In this document: positions 19,623 to 30,884 of the stretch, piece by piece
How positions within the stretch are numbered: position 1 is the stretch's first letter
Layout: each line of letters starts with the position of its first letter
DNA from: Diploptera punctata
Lineage: Eukaryota; Arthropoda; Insecta; Blattodea; Blaberidae
Direction: 5' to 3'
DNA length: 64,000 nucleotides
NCBI GenBank assembly: GCA_030220185.1
Contig: JASPKZ010007287.1
Coordinates: 781,797 to 845,796, forward strand
Notes under the pieces: model-generated
Databases searched by the model: none
The model's input: only the letters and a program-made list of their open reading frames with translations
What the model was told of the DNA's origin: nothing
Translations under genes and position numbers: made by a program

Positions 19623-19835
19623 TACCTGATATATCAGTCGTCCTCAATTAAAATGTCAAATGTTAAAATATTTAATTCCCCAACTAAAATGTTGAAGATG
19701 ACTGTTATATCAGGTACTTATTTTAATAATCATAGTTAAATATAGGAAATAACATTATGAGGTTCTTAATTCATGAATGAATGAGTCAGTTTTACATCTT
19801 ACCTCATAGTTTATTTTTTCTTAAACATGAGTCCC
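19623..19835. repeat. Short inverted repeat plus PLE-type terminus
   Basis: tacctgatatatcagtcgtcctcaa-type arm (about 19623-19647) pairs with 19691-19715. Then comes a terminus (tatgaggttcttaattcatg, acctcatagtttat) that recurs at 21700-21780 and 63503-63660. This looks like the end of a PLE family. Confidence 0.5.
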
Positions 19836-20516
19836 GGTCTAGAGGCGAAAATTTTTCTCTTCAAATATAATTTATCCTTCAATGAGAAGTGTTAAATTAA
19901 TAATAAAATCGTCAATAGAAGCCCTACTGGCTATAAAGTAGTGTTAAATTCCCAATAAATGTCTTCTTAACTAAGAAGCCGCCATTTGCAAAGATAGAAG
20001 CTATGGTTTCAAGCATTTGGCGCGAGGGAATTACAACGTACATAAGAGAAAAATTTACGTCTAGATCGTAACTCGCCTCGGTAGCTCAGTTGGTAGAGCA
20101 CTTGGCCCGGAAAGCCAAGGGTCCCGGGTTCGAGTCCCGGTCTAGGCGAAAAAATTTTTCTCTTCAAATATAATTTATCCTTCAATGAGAAGTGTTAAAT
20201 TAATAATAAAATCGTCAATAGAAGCCCTACTGGCTATAAGTAGTGTTAAATTCCCAATAAATGTCTTCTTAACTAAGAAGCCGCCATTTGCAAAGATAGA
20301 AGCTATGGTTTCAAGCATTTGGCGCGAGGGAATTACAACGTACATAAGAGAAAAATTTGCGTCTAGATCGTAACTCGCCTCGGTAGCTCAGTTGGTAGAG
20401 CACTTGGCCCGGAAAGCCAAGGGTCCCGGGTTCGAGTCCCGGTCTAGGCAAATTTTTCTCTTCAAATATAATTTATCCTTCAATGAGAAGTGTTAAATTA
20501 ATAATAAAATTACCAT
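19836..20516 (+). mobile_element. SINE1 tandem array, two full heads
   Basis: Begins with the last 20 or so bases of a tRNA-like head. Full heads follow at 20075-20147 and 20377-20449 (period 302), with SINE1 bodies between and after. These belong to the same subfamily as 7143-7637 (head gcctcggtagctcag, loop CCGGAAA) rather than to the hexamer subfamily. No clear TSD was found. Confidence 0.8.
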
Positions 20517-20553
20517 TAAGATGTTTGTTTAATAATTAAGACATTTGGTCTGT

Positions 20554-21082
20554 GGGCTGCGGAAAGGCTACTGTCTTTAACAGAGAGGAGAGCCTTTAAT
20601 TCCTTCCACCGAAGGCTTAAAGGAACCGACCTGGACAGTAACCTAGTGTCCAATCCCTCACCTTCTCGTGGTGCAGCTGTTAGTAATCATGCTTATGCAT
20701 GATGAACGAAAGGGAAGGGCTACTCACCAACAAGCACTGGTCAGCTTGGTGAGTTTTTCTTTTTTGACCGAATTGGTATTACTTCTCCTTCCCATACCAA
20801 TTCCCTCTTTCAACTTTTCTATCCAGTCTCCATTGACTGACCTCTTGTTTCTTTCGACCCTGATGGTATTAGAGTATTCGAGGCCTAGGGGTTCATTTCT
20901 CCTTCCTTCCTATACCTACTTTCTCTCTATGGGTGATGTAACCACCACATGTGGTGCCTACTACTAAACGGTTACAACTAGTTTATTGTACTCCAAAACA
21001 AACAGTTTTCTACTAAATATTGGAGTGCAAGAGAGCGAATGATTTCATTATCAAGTGCTCGACATTAGATACCAACCAACCA
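20554..21082 (+). mobile_element. SINE5 with a LINE-derived 3' end, 13-bp TSD
   Basis: A 529-bp element flanked by acatttggtctgt at 20541-20553 and 21083-21095. The 5' ~330 bp match 59740-60070 (gagccttt, aggaaccgacctg, tagtgtccaatccc, gtggtgcagctgttagtaa). The last ~85 bp and the (ACCA)n tail match the 3' end of the LINE at 52053-52150. Sharing of 3' ends usually means a SINE borrows that LINE's machinery. The insertion sits in the left arm of a PLE inverted repeat. Confidence 0.8.
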
Positions 21083-21095
21083 ACATTTGGTCTGT

Positions 21096-21262
21096 ACATT
21101 CTTACATATTATGGTTGTTCTTGTTGAACATATGTTTCAAGGCTTCTGAGCCCCATCGTCAGTGATTACAGACTCGTCTGGAGCTCAGAAGCCTTGAAAC
21201 ATATGTTCGACAAAAACAACCATAAGAGATAAGAATGTACAGACTAAATGTCTTAGTCATGG
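21096..21262. repeat. PLE-type inverted repeat with hammerhead
   Basis: Arms about 21086-21160 and 21177-21262 are inverted copies (agaatgtacagac, ggcttctgag). With SINE5 removed, the left arm extends through taattaagacatttggtctgt. The left arm carries an intact minus-strand hammerhead core. The right arm has CUGGAGC in place of CUGANGA. Confidence 0.65.
21122..21170 (-). ncRNA. Hammerhead-ribozyme-like motif
   Basis: On the minus strand: CUGACGA (21156-21162), stem II GGGGCU/AGCCUU with loop CAGA, GAAAC, self-complementary ACAUAUGU and U at the cleavage position. Confidence 0.7.
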
Positions 21263-21299
21263 ATCTAAATTTGTTCTTCAGAATATGTATCTTCTCCCA

Positions 21300-21760
21300 A
21301 GAAGAAATTCAATGTAGAGACTGCAATAAAGTGTACATAGGAAAAACAAAATGGGAATTTGGACACTCGCACAAAGGAACACTTCAGAAATATTAAAAGT
21401 GGTGAAATAGAAAAATCAGATATTGCAGCACATAGTTTGATGGAGAGTCATAAAATTGAAAAAGAGGCCAAACTTTTAAAACATTTGGGAAAACCTTTAG
21501 AAATGACAGTTTGTGAGAAGATACATATTCAGAAGAACAAATTTAGATCCATGAATTTTGAAATTCCTGATGAATGGAACCTGATCTCGAAGTTCATCAG
21601 ATCAACACCAGATGGCAACATTATAGATGGAGATTCCAATGAAAAGCCAGTAGTCATAATGTCGGTTAAAAATGGGAGGGGTATTTCCTCTTGAAAACTG
21701 CACTTCCCGTGTTTAAGAAAACATAAACTATGAGGTAAGATATAAAAAATAACTCATTCA
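21300..21760 (+). pseudogene. PLE-D fragment: GIY-YIG nuclease C-terminal part
   Basis: IQCRDCNKVYIGKTKWEF, a one-base shift, then DTRTKEHFRNIKSGEIEKS, AAHSLMESHKIEKE and MTVCEKIHIQKNK up to a stop at 21692. The GIY half is lost, the YIG half is kept. A PLE-type terminus (actatgaggtaag) follows. Confidence 0.75.
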
Positions 21761-21839
21761 TTCATGGCTTATTTTAACATTCTACTTGTATGTAATCATA
21801 AATGGAACAGTAACAGAAAATTAAATTCAATATCCATAG

Positions 21840-22760
21840 AAAAGACACTCCTGCAGATAATTACATTAAATATTCTGGTTTTATTCATATTACACATAAA
21901 CATGTAGTAGTCAATAGTTTAATGTACAAAATATACACAGTAACAAACATTCCATTCAGTGAAGAGAATTTTAAGAAGGAATACAATCACATTTTAAATA
22001 TAGCTAGTATAAATGACTTTGGGAAGGAGATAATAATAATAATAAATAAATAAATAAATAAATCAAAGAAATTCAAACAATAAAAAAAAAAGGATTAAAA
22101 GAATATACCACCCTACTATCTGATTCCAAGGAAGGAAAAAAATTCAAGAAATTACTTACAATCCTAAAACACACATAAATTTTAAAAATTATTCAATAAA
22201 TTCAATATTACGTTAGCGCCGTTAAACAAATTTAGCATGGGTAATCTTCTAATAACAAATAAGTTAATACACCAGATAATAAAAAAATCTGGAATTTTTC
22301 AAATTAGTTGCAAAGACTGCAGTGAAGTTTATATTTGTGTATAGGAAAAACTAAAATAAATTTAAACACTTGTATAAAAGAACACTAGAAATATAAAAAT
22401 GGTGAATTGAAAAATCGGCAATTGCAGCTCATAGTTTACTAGAGAGACACAAAATTGGAAAAGAAACTAAACTTTTGAAACATCTAGAGAAGCCCTTGGA
22501 ATTAACAGTTTGGGAAAAGATACATTCAGAAGAATAAATAAATACGTGAATTTTGAAGTTCCTGGCGAACAAGATTTAATCTTGAAGTTCATCAAATTGA
22601 CACCAGTGGTAGTTTGAAAGATTATGGTAGCGGCAGAAGTTTGACACAGTCAGAGTTGTGGTTGAAGGATAGAAGCAATGGCTTCTGAAACCAGTCTGTG
22701 AGAATCATGGAGTTTTATGAGGTCAGATGTAAAATGTTATGTTTGACTCATTTACATAAA
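21840..22760 (+). pseudogene. Degenerate PLE: linker, GIY-YIG nuclease, 3' end
   Basis: Recognisable pieces in order: VTNIPFSEENFKKEYNHILN, FSMGNLL, KKSGIFQISCKDCSEVYI, then a heavily shifted KSAIAAHSLLERHKIG-like stretch. A hammerhead-like relic (UUGAAGG, stem II AGAAGC/GCUUCU, GAAACCAGUC) is at about 22648-22700. Older than PLE-A, judging by its many indels. Confidence 0.65.
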
Positions 22761-23034
22761 TCAGTTTATAACTGTATGACGACTTAGTATTTATTCATGC
22801 TATTAATAAAACAGGTAAAGCTTAATGAAATTATTAATACCTCATAGTGTTACTTCCTTACTAAGTTTAAATGAAAGGTATAGCTTTTTCTGTCTTCATT
22901 TTTTTTTTATGTCCCAATAGGCTTCTGGATTCCAGCTCACCTCTAGATCTGAGGTTTTTGGGTTCTCAGGTTCTAAAAATATTAAATATGACCTCCTCTG
23001 AATATTATTGTTATTGAATCTCCAAATAGTACTT

Positions 23035-24745
23035 ACTTACTTACTCACTGGCACTATCAAACCCATAGATTCATGGCCACGCAGACAAGCTCTCCATACA
23101 TCCCTATCCTGAGCTAATGCTTTCCAATCATTCCCTGTATAATCTATTCAGATCATAGTTAATGTTATTCTCCCATCTCATTCTTGGTCTACGAACAGGG
23201 TGTTTTCCCTCTGGTTTTCCTACAAGAAGCTTCCATGCACTTCTTTCATTCCCCACATGTGCAACATGTCCTGCCCATCGCAGTCTACGAGACTTATCTG
23301 TTCTTATTATATCTGGCTTCCTATAAAGTCCATGTAGTTCAGTGTTATGTAGTCTTCTCCATTCACCTGTCTGTTCATCTCTGTTTGGTCCAAAAATTTT
23401 TCTAAGTACTTTATTCTCAAATACTCGTAATCTCCTTTCCTCCCTTGAAGTAAGAGTCCATGTTTCACACCCATATAATATAGGGTGATTCAAAAGTCAC
23501 TATACATTTTGATGATACAGTGACTGTATTAATTTTTTATGCACTTAATATAACAATATGCTAACCAAAGAAGAAAGAATAGCTGTTTTTTCTGCTCATC
23601 TTCGTGGTAAGACGTATGAACAAACGCGGGCAGATTTCGCCCATAAATTTAGGAAACCAGGCCCCACCAGGCTGGCTATAAAGAACCTGGTTAATAAATT
23701 TCAGCGTACTGGTAGTGTTACAGATGAAGAGCGTCCAGGGAGACTCGTCATACCACCAGATACCATGAAAAATGTACAGGATGCGATCACTCGCAGCTCC
23801 TCTGTGTCAACCATGAGACTTAGTAGAGAGCTGGGTATTCCTCAAACCACTGTGTAGAGAACTCTCCTCTACAAATTGCACAAACGTGCATATCACATCC
23901 AGGTCTTGCATAAACTTGAAGCTGAGAACTATGCATCCAGACAAGCTGTGTGTCATGATCTACTAGAATAACAATTTAATGGAAAATGTCTTATTTAGTG
24001 ATGAGGCTACATTCCACACATATGGACATGTCAATAGACACAATTGCAGGATATGGGGAGAGGACCAACAAAATGTGATGCAGGTGTGGAAACGGGAACA
24101 CTCAAAGTAAATGTGTGGTTAGGATTAACCAGGTCAACAGTTTACGGGCCCTTCATGTTTGGAGAGAAAACTGTTACTGGAAACGTATACCTCGATATGT
24201 TGGAACGGTTTTTGGAACCCCGATTGATATCTGATGTATTATGGATACTGTTGTTTTTCAACAGGATGGGGCACCACCTCATTTTGCCATTACGGTTCGG
24301 GACTACCAAAATCAAGCTTTTCCCGGTAGATGGATTACCCCGTGCAGCAGCAATGATGTGGCATCCCCGCTCCCCAAACCTGACACCTTTAGACTTTTCT
24401 GCCTGGGGATTTATAAAGTCTGACGTGTACCAGGTGAAAATAAACAACATTCAACAGCTAAAACAGTGGATTAGAGCCGCGGCTGCTAAGATTACACCAG
24501 CTATGCTTGAGAAAGTGTTTCGCAGTGTAGTGGTGTGGTAGTCGTTGTGTCTAGATGTGTAAGGTGATCACATTGAAATGCACTGAAATTATGTCCTATT
24601 GTGGCATATGTTTCAGTATTATTACATAGTGTAATAATACCTGCCTAAACACAAAATTTACAGTGACTTTTGAATCATAGTTTTATATATTTTCAGTTCA
24701 ATGTTTTGTGAAAGGAGTTGGGACATCAAAAAAACCTCCAAATAG
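23035..24745 (-). pseudogene. RTE LINE 3' fragment (minus), split by a mariner
   Basis: 23493-23128 encodes ILYGCETWTLTSREERRLRV, FENKVLRKIFGPNRDEQTGE, RLRWAGHVAHVGNE and RRPRMRWENN, the C-terminus of the RTE at 27.7-30.9 kb. The 3' tail is (GTAA)n. The upstream codons resume at 24680-24745 beyond the mariner. About 13 bp of LINE are missing at the right mariner junction. Confidence 0.8.
23483..24677 (+). mobile_element. Mariner/Tc1-type transposon 1 (defective)
   Basis: Terminal repeats tgattcaaaagtcactatac at the left and its near-copy at the right. TA at 23481-23482. The right end has lost its last GGG together with adjacent LINE sequence, so one small deletion crossed that junction. The transposase N-terminus (23558-23857: KEERIAVFSAHLRGKTYEQT, a helix-turn-helix region) stops at TAG near 23855. 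The catalytic half lies at 24044-24541 in shifting frames: NVWLGLTRSTVYGPFMF, DTVVFQQDGAPPHF, WHPRSPNLTPLDF. These are the DDE-type blocks of the IS630-Tc1-mariner superfamily. Not active as it stands. Confidence 0.85.
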
Positions 24746-24789
24746 TGCAAACCCTATTTCACCTTCCGGTATGCTAAGGTTTTAGTTCA

Positions 24790-25247
24790 ATAAAATTATG
24801 TGCATTCATTCACATTTTGCTTCATTTCTAGAGTTACATATCAATAATATTCTAATGTAATATAAATAATTAAATTAATTAATTAACAATCAGAAAAAAA
24901 ATTTAAAAACTAACTCAAAAGTCTCTTAAAAATGTGATAGATAAGGTCACACAGCTTTCTATAGCAGCATTTCTTATATAAAATATTTATCAAAGGCATT
25001 GAAATCTATTTTGGCAATAATCTAATTTAATAACAAATTCACGGTAATCAAATAACAGATGTGATACAGTCTGGCTGGAGTTCTTGGAAGTATAGGTTCC
25101 AAATAATGTCCAAATTTACCGTGTCCAGTCATAAATTGTGTTAAAACAAAATTTGGTTCTATGTATTTGCACTTTATTCAGTCAAACACTGTTGGGAAAA
25201 TAATCTTCTTGTCAAAGCACCATTACTACTGTTTAAACACTCTAACT
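24790..25247. other. Intronic, no recognised feature
   Basis: AT-rich intron sequence with no supported gene or repeat. Confidence 0.4.
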
Positions 25248-25512
25248 AACTTACTGGCTCTATCGAACCCGTAGGTTCATGGCCACATGAAAATAAGCTC
25301 TTCATACATCCCTATCCTGAGCAAATGTTTTCCAATCATCCCCTGTATAATCTACTTCCCTCAAATCATGGATAATGTTATTCTCCCACCTCATTCTTGG
25401 TCTACCAACTGGGTGTTTTCCCTCTGGTTTTTTTACAAGAAGCTTCCATTCACCTCTTTCATCCCCTATACGTGCCACATGTGCTGCCCATTGCAGACTA
25501 TGAGACTTAATT
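25248..25512 (-). mobile_element. RTE LINE 3'-end fragment, minus strand
   Basis: Reverse complement of the RTE C-terminus and 3' end: matches the 30590-30850 region (NNIxHDLREVDYTGDDW, then the cgaacccgtaggttcatgg 3' UTR). 5'-truncated. Confidence 0.75.
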
Positions 25513-25884
25513 CGTAGTAACCACTGAGTATTCCAATTTTGTATAAGATCTTTTCTTAATACTTCTTTAATATAATAGAGGACAGAAGGAATAAAAGTAA
25601 TCCTCCTCTGAATAGGATGTTAAGCTGTGGGATTTATAGTACATAAAAGAATATCTAGTCTGAAATAAAATGCTTCTAAACAAAATTTGTTTGCCCTTTC
25701 TTATAGATCTGTGATGTTAAAGAGCTTTGTTGAATAAAATACCATTGCTAAATAAAAAGAAAATATGATAATAGAATAAAATGAAATGGTGTGTATTTGT
25801 ATGAAGAAAAATGAGGCATTTACTGGAATACCTCATATTTGGCAATCCCATCTTCATGAATTAGACCATATTTTAAACTGAATT
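25513..25884. other. Intronic, no recognised feature
   Basis: No coding or repeat signal seen. Confidence 0.4.
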
Positions 25885-25940
25885 TATTACATTATATATA
25901 TATATATATATATTTATTTATTTATTTATTTATTTAGATG
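25885..25940. repeat. (TA)n/(TTTA)n microsatellite
   Basis: About 25 bases of TA followed by seven or so TTTA units. Confidence 0.9.
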
Positions 25941-26459
25941 TTATAACTATATTTTTGACATTTGGCAATCAAGGTAAATATGATATGTCAATATATAAAA
26001 ATTACGTGTCACGTTGTTTGTCCATGATGGAATCCTAGACTATTGAACCAATTTTAATAAAATTTTGCACACTTGAGACTTAGGGAAGTTTATAACTAAA
26101 TTTATAGTCGCATTATTTTTATAGCAAATTATTTGTTTATTATTTAACAGAGAGTTATAATTATCTGTGAGTTCCATACGATTCTAACAGATGGCCGTGT
26201 AACGTAATTGGTTTATTATTTAACGAGGTGGCTGTGCTTTTTGTTGCAACCGCAAATTTCAATTGAATTACAAATATTGATTATTTCATAATTTAAGTGG
26301 TTTTGTGTTTATTTTATTTTCTATATATTTTATTAATTATATTAATTCTGTGTGTAAGTATTAGTTTTAAGTAATCTGGCTGAAAGACAGCAACTTAATT
26401 TAAATTTAACTGGACCGAGAAGAGACATTGAACAATATGGCGAATCAGTTCTAGAGACC

Positions 26460-26965
26460 ATGAATGATAAGATATCAAGTGAATTTCCGCAAATTGGTAT
26501 AGGCCTATGTGACATAAATCTTACATTTAAGAAGAATGTCAATTTAAAAACATATGAAGGTCCTAAGGAACGGAATAACAAGAACTGTAAGTCTGTTAGT
26601 TATAATAATATGCCTAATATTACAGAAACAATCTCCATGCCTCAATTAAATGAAAAACAAGATGACTATAATATATCACAAGATGATATTACTATACAGA
26701 GACTTCTTGATGATGATGAGAATCCAAACTGCCAACAAGTTCGTAGAAAAAAACGAAAGTATAATGAAATCAGCAAGTCTCCTCAAAATGTTCCATCAAT
26801 AAATGTATATAATCTTTATGGATGATACTGAGAATGCAGACAACATAAATTCATCTCAATCAACAAAAAACACTTCCACATAAACCACCACCCATATTTA
26901 TACCGGGTGTAGTTAACGTACCAGAACTAAAAAAATTGTGTAAAACAAAAACTTTCTGATTTAGA
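26460..26965 (+). pseudogene. ORF1/gag-like retrotransposon fragment within the Helitron candidate
   Basis: An open frame of 121 residues (26460-26825) rich in Asp/Asn/Lys with a basic patch (VRRKKRKYNE). After a break it continues near 26888 with KPPPIFIPGVVNVPELKKLC and a stop. The KPPPIxxxGV block is characteristic of nucleic-acid-binding ORF1 proteins of Jockey/X-type LINEs, where it precedes the PRE_C2HC zinc domain, absent here. Possibly captured by the Helitron, possibly an older insertion; the sequence alone does not decide. Confidence 0.5.
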
Positions 26966-27049
26966 TTTCTCACTTAGTTTACTACAACATAATTTAACGT
27001 ATACCTTAGCCACAGCAACGCGTGGCCGGGACTTTATATATATATATAT

Positions 27050-27405
27050 AGTCCACTGCTGTGGTCTCGAGGTAGCATGCTGCCTTGTCACGCAGCGGGC
27101 CCGGGTTCGATCCCCGGTCGGGGCAGTTTTCCTGGGTGAGGTTTTTATCGGGTTTTTCCTCACCTGTAAGACAAATGTCAGGAAAACTTTAAGGCCCAAA
27201 CAGTCCCCGAAATCATATGGCCATCATCCTTACCTTATCATTATCATCCTTACCATTATAATTATCATCATCATCCTTCACCGGTGTGGAAAGCAACGGG
27301 AAGCTACCACACCTACACAATTCCCTAGTAAAGCTGCAAGCATAGCATGAAAATGCTATGATTGCAGTGAAGGACCTGCCTTCGGGCAGAATTACTATGG
27401 ATGGA
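27050..27405 (+). mobile_element. SINE2 (tRNA-derived), well preserved
   Basis: Full SINE2: tctcgaggtagcatgctgcc, B box GGTTCGATCCC, the gtgaggtttttatcggg body, the ccttcaccggtgtggaaagc 3' domain and ggatgg end. It is flanked by (TA)n on both sides, so the exact TSD cannot be resolved. The start matches the copies at 43885 and 49070. Confidence 0.85.
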
Positions 27406-27416
27406 TATATATATAT

Positions 27417-27513
27417 CTTCTTCTTCTTCTTCCTTCCAAGTATTAGGCCAAGGCCTGTTACGATCCTATAGAAAATTTTCCCTCCAGCGTTTCATAGGAC
27501 GGCCCAGTGAAAA
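27417..27513 (-). mobile_element. LINE-D 3' end, minus strand, with (TTC)n
   Basis: Reverse complement of the 4370-4475 tail: (TTC)n, ccttccaagtattaggcc, aggcctgttacg, then the codons of the basic C-terminus (ggacggcccagtga). Confidence 0.75.
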
Positions 27514-27689
27514 CAAAGTCGGATTAGTTACACTATTTATACTCAAGAACGGCTGGACCAATTTTTATGATCTTTGATTTGTTGGATTTGTTTCTGCCCC
27601 GAATAGCAGATAACTATTAAAACATCGGAAAAATTAACGTAAAAATATTTAAAGGCGATACGACGTTCGCCGGGCCAGCTAGTATGTAT

Positions 27690-30600
27690 ATGTCGAAGGT
27701 GATAAGCCAGACGAAATAAGTACCTTGGTCGAAAGAGTGACGATCTTTCACCGTAAAAATACAACCGTCAAGAAATGCGGACATGGGTTCTACTGGGGTA
27801 AAATTTTCCGGAGGTCAAATAGTCCCCCATTCGGTTCTCCGGGCGGGGACTACTTCAGGGAACCCATGCCAAAGGCTCAAACACAGGGACATGTTCCTAG
27901 GAACATGGAATGTTAGGACTTTATACAATAGCGGGGCACTAGAGATATTAACACGGGAATTGGATAAATCGCCCTTGGATATAGTCGCTTTACAGGAGTT
28001 AGAGGGTTAGGTGGCCAGGAGAAGGTAGTCAGGAATCAGGAAGCTTTGCATTATACTATGGGGGTGCAGAAAGACCTGCATTTGGAACGGGTTTTTTAGT
28101 CAGAAGAAGGATCCTATCCGCTATCCGAGATATTAAGTTTGTTAGTGATAGGATATCATACATAATTCTAAAGGGTAAACGACATGATTTTATAATTGTA
28201 AATGTACATGCCCCCACAGAAGATAAAGATGACAAGATCAAGGATGAGTTCTATGAAGAATTAGAATGCTTATTTGATAGCCTTTCACGATATCATATGA
28301 AAATTGTCTTAGGAGATTTTAATGCAAAAGTGGGGCGGGAAGATATATTCAAACCAACAATAGGCAAATTCAGTCTTCATGAAGATAGTAACGACAACGG
28401 GGTTAGATTAGTCACATTTGCCACATCAAAGAATCTCATTGTTAAGAGCACAACATTTCAGCATAAGGATATTCATAAATACACCTGGACGTCCCCAGAT
28501 GGAGAAACTCGGAACCAGATAGATCATGTATTAGTGGATAAACGGCTGGCACAGTAGCATCATTGATGTTAGATCAGTTAGAGGGACAGACTGCAATTCA
28601 GATCATCATCTGGTCAGGGTGAAAATCAGACAACGGCTATCGCTTATGAGAGGAACAAACGCTAAACATGATTCTGTAAAATATGAATTAAAAAACTTGA
28701 AAAATGATGAAATGCGGCAAGAATACCAAATCAAAATTGCTAATAGATTTGAAGTACTGGAATCTTCAGATGACAATGTGGCAAACGAAGAAGAAGAAGA
28801 ACTGATATAAATAAAGAATGGGAGGCTATAAGAGATACTATTAAATTGTCAGCATCAGAAAGCATTGGTGTTTAAAAAAGAGCCAAAACAAGAAATGGTT
28901 TGATGAGGAATGTGCCGACATTGTAAAGAAAGAAAGCTAGCAAAAATGAAATGGTTACACGAGCCAAATGAGGTAAATTTAGAGCAATTGGGTAGTGTTA
29001 GACGGGAAACCACCAAGTTACTAAAGAGTAAAAAGAGGGAATATTTGAGAGAGAAGATTAATGATCTTGAAATGAATGCAAAAAATAGGAACATTAGAGA
29101 ATTATATCAGGGAATTAGTATAGAGAAGAAAGGGTTTCAGGCTAGAACAAACATAATTCGGAATGAAAATGGGGATATGATTGCAGATTCCAAGAGTATA
29201 TTAAATAGATGGAAAAGTTATTTTAATCAGCTATTAAATGTACATACAGAACAGGACATTGAGGAGGATAAGTTACAGACAGCAGAAATGCTAGTCGCAG
29301 AGCCAAGTGCATTAGAGGTTGAAATGGCAATTGAAAAATTGAAGATGTATAAAGCATCAGGTTCAGATGAGATCCCAGCAGAACTGATAAAATCAGGGGG
29401 AGAAAAATTGATGGACAAGATACGCTGTTTGCTTAGTATGATTTGGGAAAAAGAAGCTCTTCCAGATGAATGGAAGGAATCAATTATCGTACCAATTTAT
29501 AAGAAAGGAGATAAAACTGATTGCAACAACTATAGGGGCTTCTCATTACTTTCGACTTCGTACAAAATTCTAACAAATATATTAGTAAGCAGACTTACTC
29601 CCTATATTGATGACATTCTAGGAGATAATCAATGTGCATTTAGAAGAAACAGGTCTACAACAGATCAGATTTTTAGTATAAGACAGATTTTAGAAAAGAA
29701 ATGGGAATATAATGGTACTGTACATCAACTATATGTAGACTTCAAAAAAGCATATGACTCAATTAAGAGGGAGAAGTTATATAGTATCCTTCTGGAGTTC
29801 GGAATTCCTAAAATGTTAGTTAGACTTATACGAATGTGTCTAAATGGCTCAACGAGTAGGGTGCGTGTAGGCAAACAGTTTTCAGACACTTTTGAAATCC
29901 AGAATGGGTTGAAGCAAGGAGATGCACTATCTCCTCTACTATTTAATTTTGTACTAGAGCATGCCATTAAATCTTTAGAGAATGAGGAAGGCTTACAACT
30001 CAATGGTATTAATAAGCTGTTAGTTTATGCTGATGATGTAGTACTACTGGCCGATAGCGAGGAGATACTAAAGGCCAACACGCACACACTATTGAGTAAC
30101 ACTAAGAAATTAGGACTGGAAGTAAATATCAGTAAAACTAAATATATGGTCACACATAGAAATACATTATATAATGGAAATGGAACAGCTAATGGCAAAT
30201 GAGGGAAATTTTGAGGAATTGGCTGAATTCAAATACCTAGGAACAATAATCACAAATAGGAATGAGATGCACAAAGAAATTAAACATAGGCTCAATTCTG
30301 GAAATGCATGCTATTATGCATTGCAGAGACTTTTGATGTCCCAACTCCTTTCAAAAAACGTTAAGCTGAAAATATATAAAACTATTATTCTACCAGTTAT
30401 ATTATATGGGTGCGAAACATGGACTCTTACTTTAAGGGAGGAAAGGAGATTACGAGTATTTGAGAATAAAGTTCTTAGGAAAATTTTTGGACCAAAGAGA
30501 GATGAACAGACAGGTGAATGGAGAAGACAACATAACAATGAACTACATGGTCTTTACAGGAAGCCAGATATAATAAGAACAGTTAAATCCCGTAGACTGC

Positions 30601-30866
30601 GATGGGCAGGACATGTTGCGCGTATGGGGAATGAAAGACGTGCATGGAAACTTCTTGTAGGAAAGCCAGAAGGAAAGCGCCCAGTTGGTAGACCAAGAAA
30701 GAGGTGGGAGAACAACATTAACTATGATTTGAGGGAAGTAGATTATACAGGGAATGATTGGAAAGGATTAGCTCAGGATAGGGATGTATGGAGAGCTTAT
30801 GTCCGTGCGGCCATGAACCTACGGGTTCGATAGTGCCAGTGAGTAAGTAAGTATATATATATATAT
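27690..30866 (+). mobile_element. Nearly full-length RTE-clade LINE
   Basis: About 3.2 kb, the usual size for RTE, with one ORF (endonuclease then RT), a very short 3' UTR and a (GTAA)n then (TA)n tail. It starts directly after the Helitron end; the precise 5' end is not certain. Other copies in the window (23035, 25248, 30885, 49849) are 5'-truncated pieces of its 3' end. Confidence 0.85.
27888..30832 (+). pseudogene. RTE ORF: APE endonuclease and reverse transcriptase, frameshifted
   Basis: The apurinic-type endonuclease shows [51 protein letters not shown] and [10 protein letters not shown], all in order. The RT is open for 430 residues (28910-30202): LPDEWKESIIVPIYKKGDK, CAFRRNRSTTDQIF, VDFKKAYDSI (motif A), GLKQGDALSPLLFN (motif B) and LVYADDVVLLADS (motif C, YADD). 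The C-terminus (30174-30833) has ILYGCETWTL, KVLRKIFGPKRDEQ and RLRWAGHVARMG. At least four frameshifts (near 28010, 28555, 28807 and 30170) separate the parts, so it is dead but recent. The endonuclease resembles the CFDP2/BovB-like type. Confidence 0.9.
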
Positions 30867-30884
30867 ATATGATGAGTTTAGCAA

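Larger units (their letters stand above)
25988..27684 (+). mobile_element. Helitron-like element (non-autonomous, with nested insertions)
   Basis: The 5' part (tcaatatataaaaattacg, then a tgtttgtccatgatgga-type stretch) and the 3' end (gttcgccgggccagctagt, a short hairpin then CTAG) look like insect Helitron termini. No Rep/helicase ORF is present. Inside are a gag-like ORF relic, a SINE2 and a LINE-D tail. The 5' boundary is uncertain because the base before TC is G, not the usual A. Confidence 0.5.
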
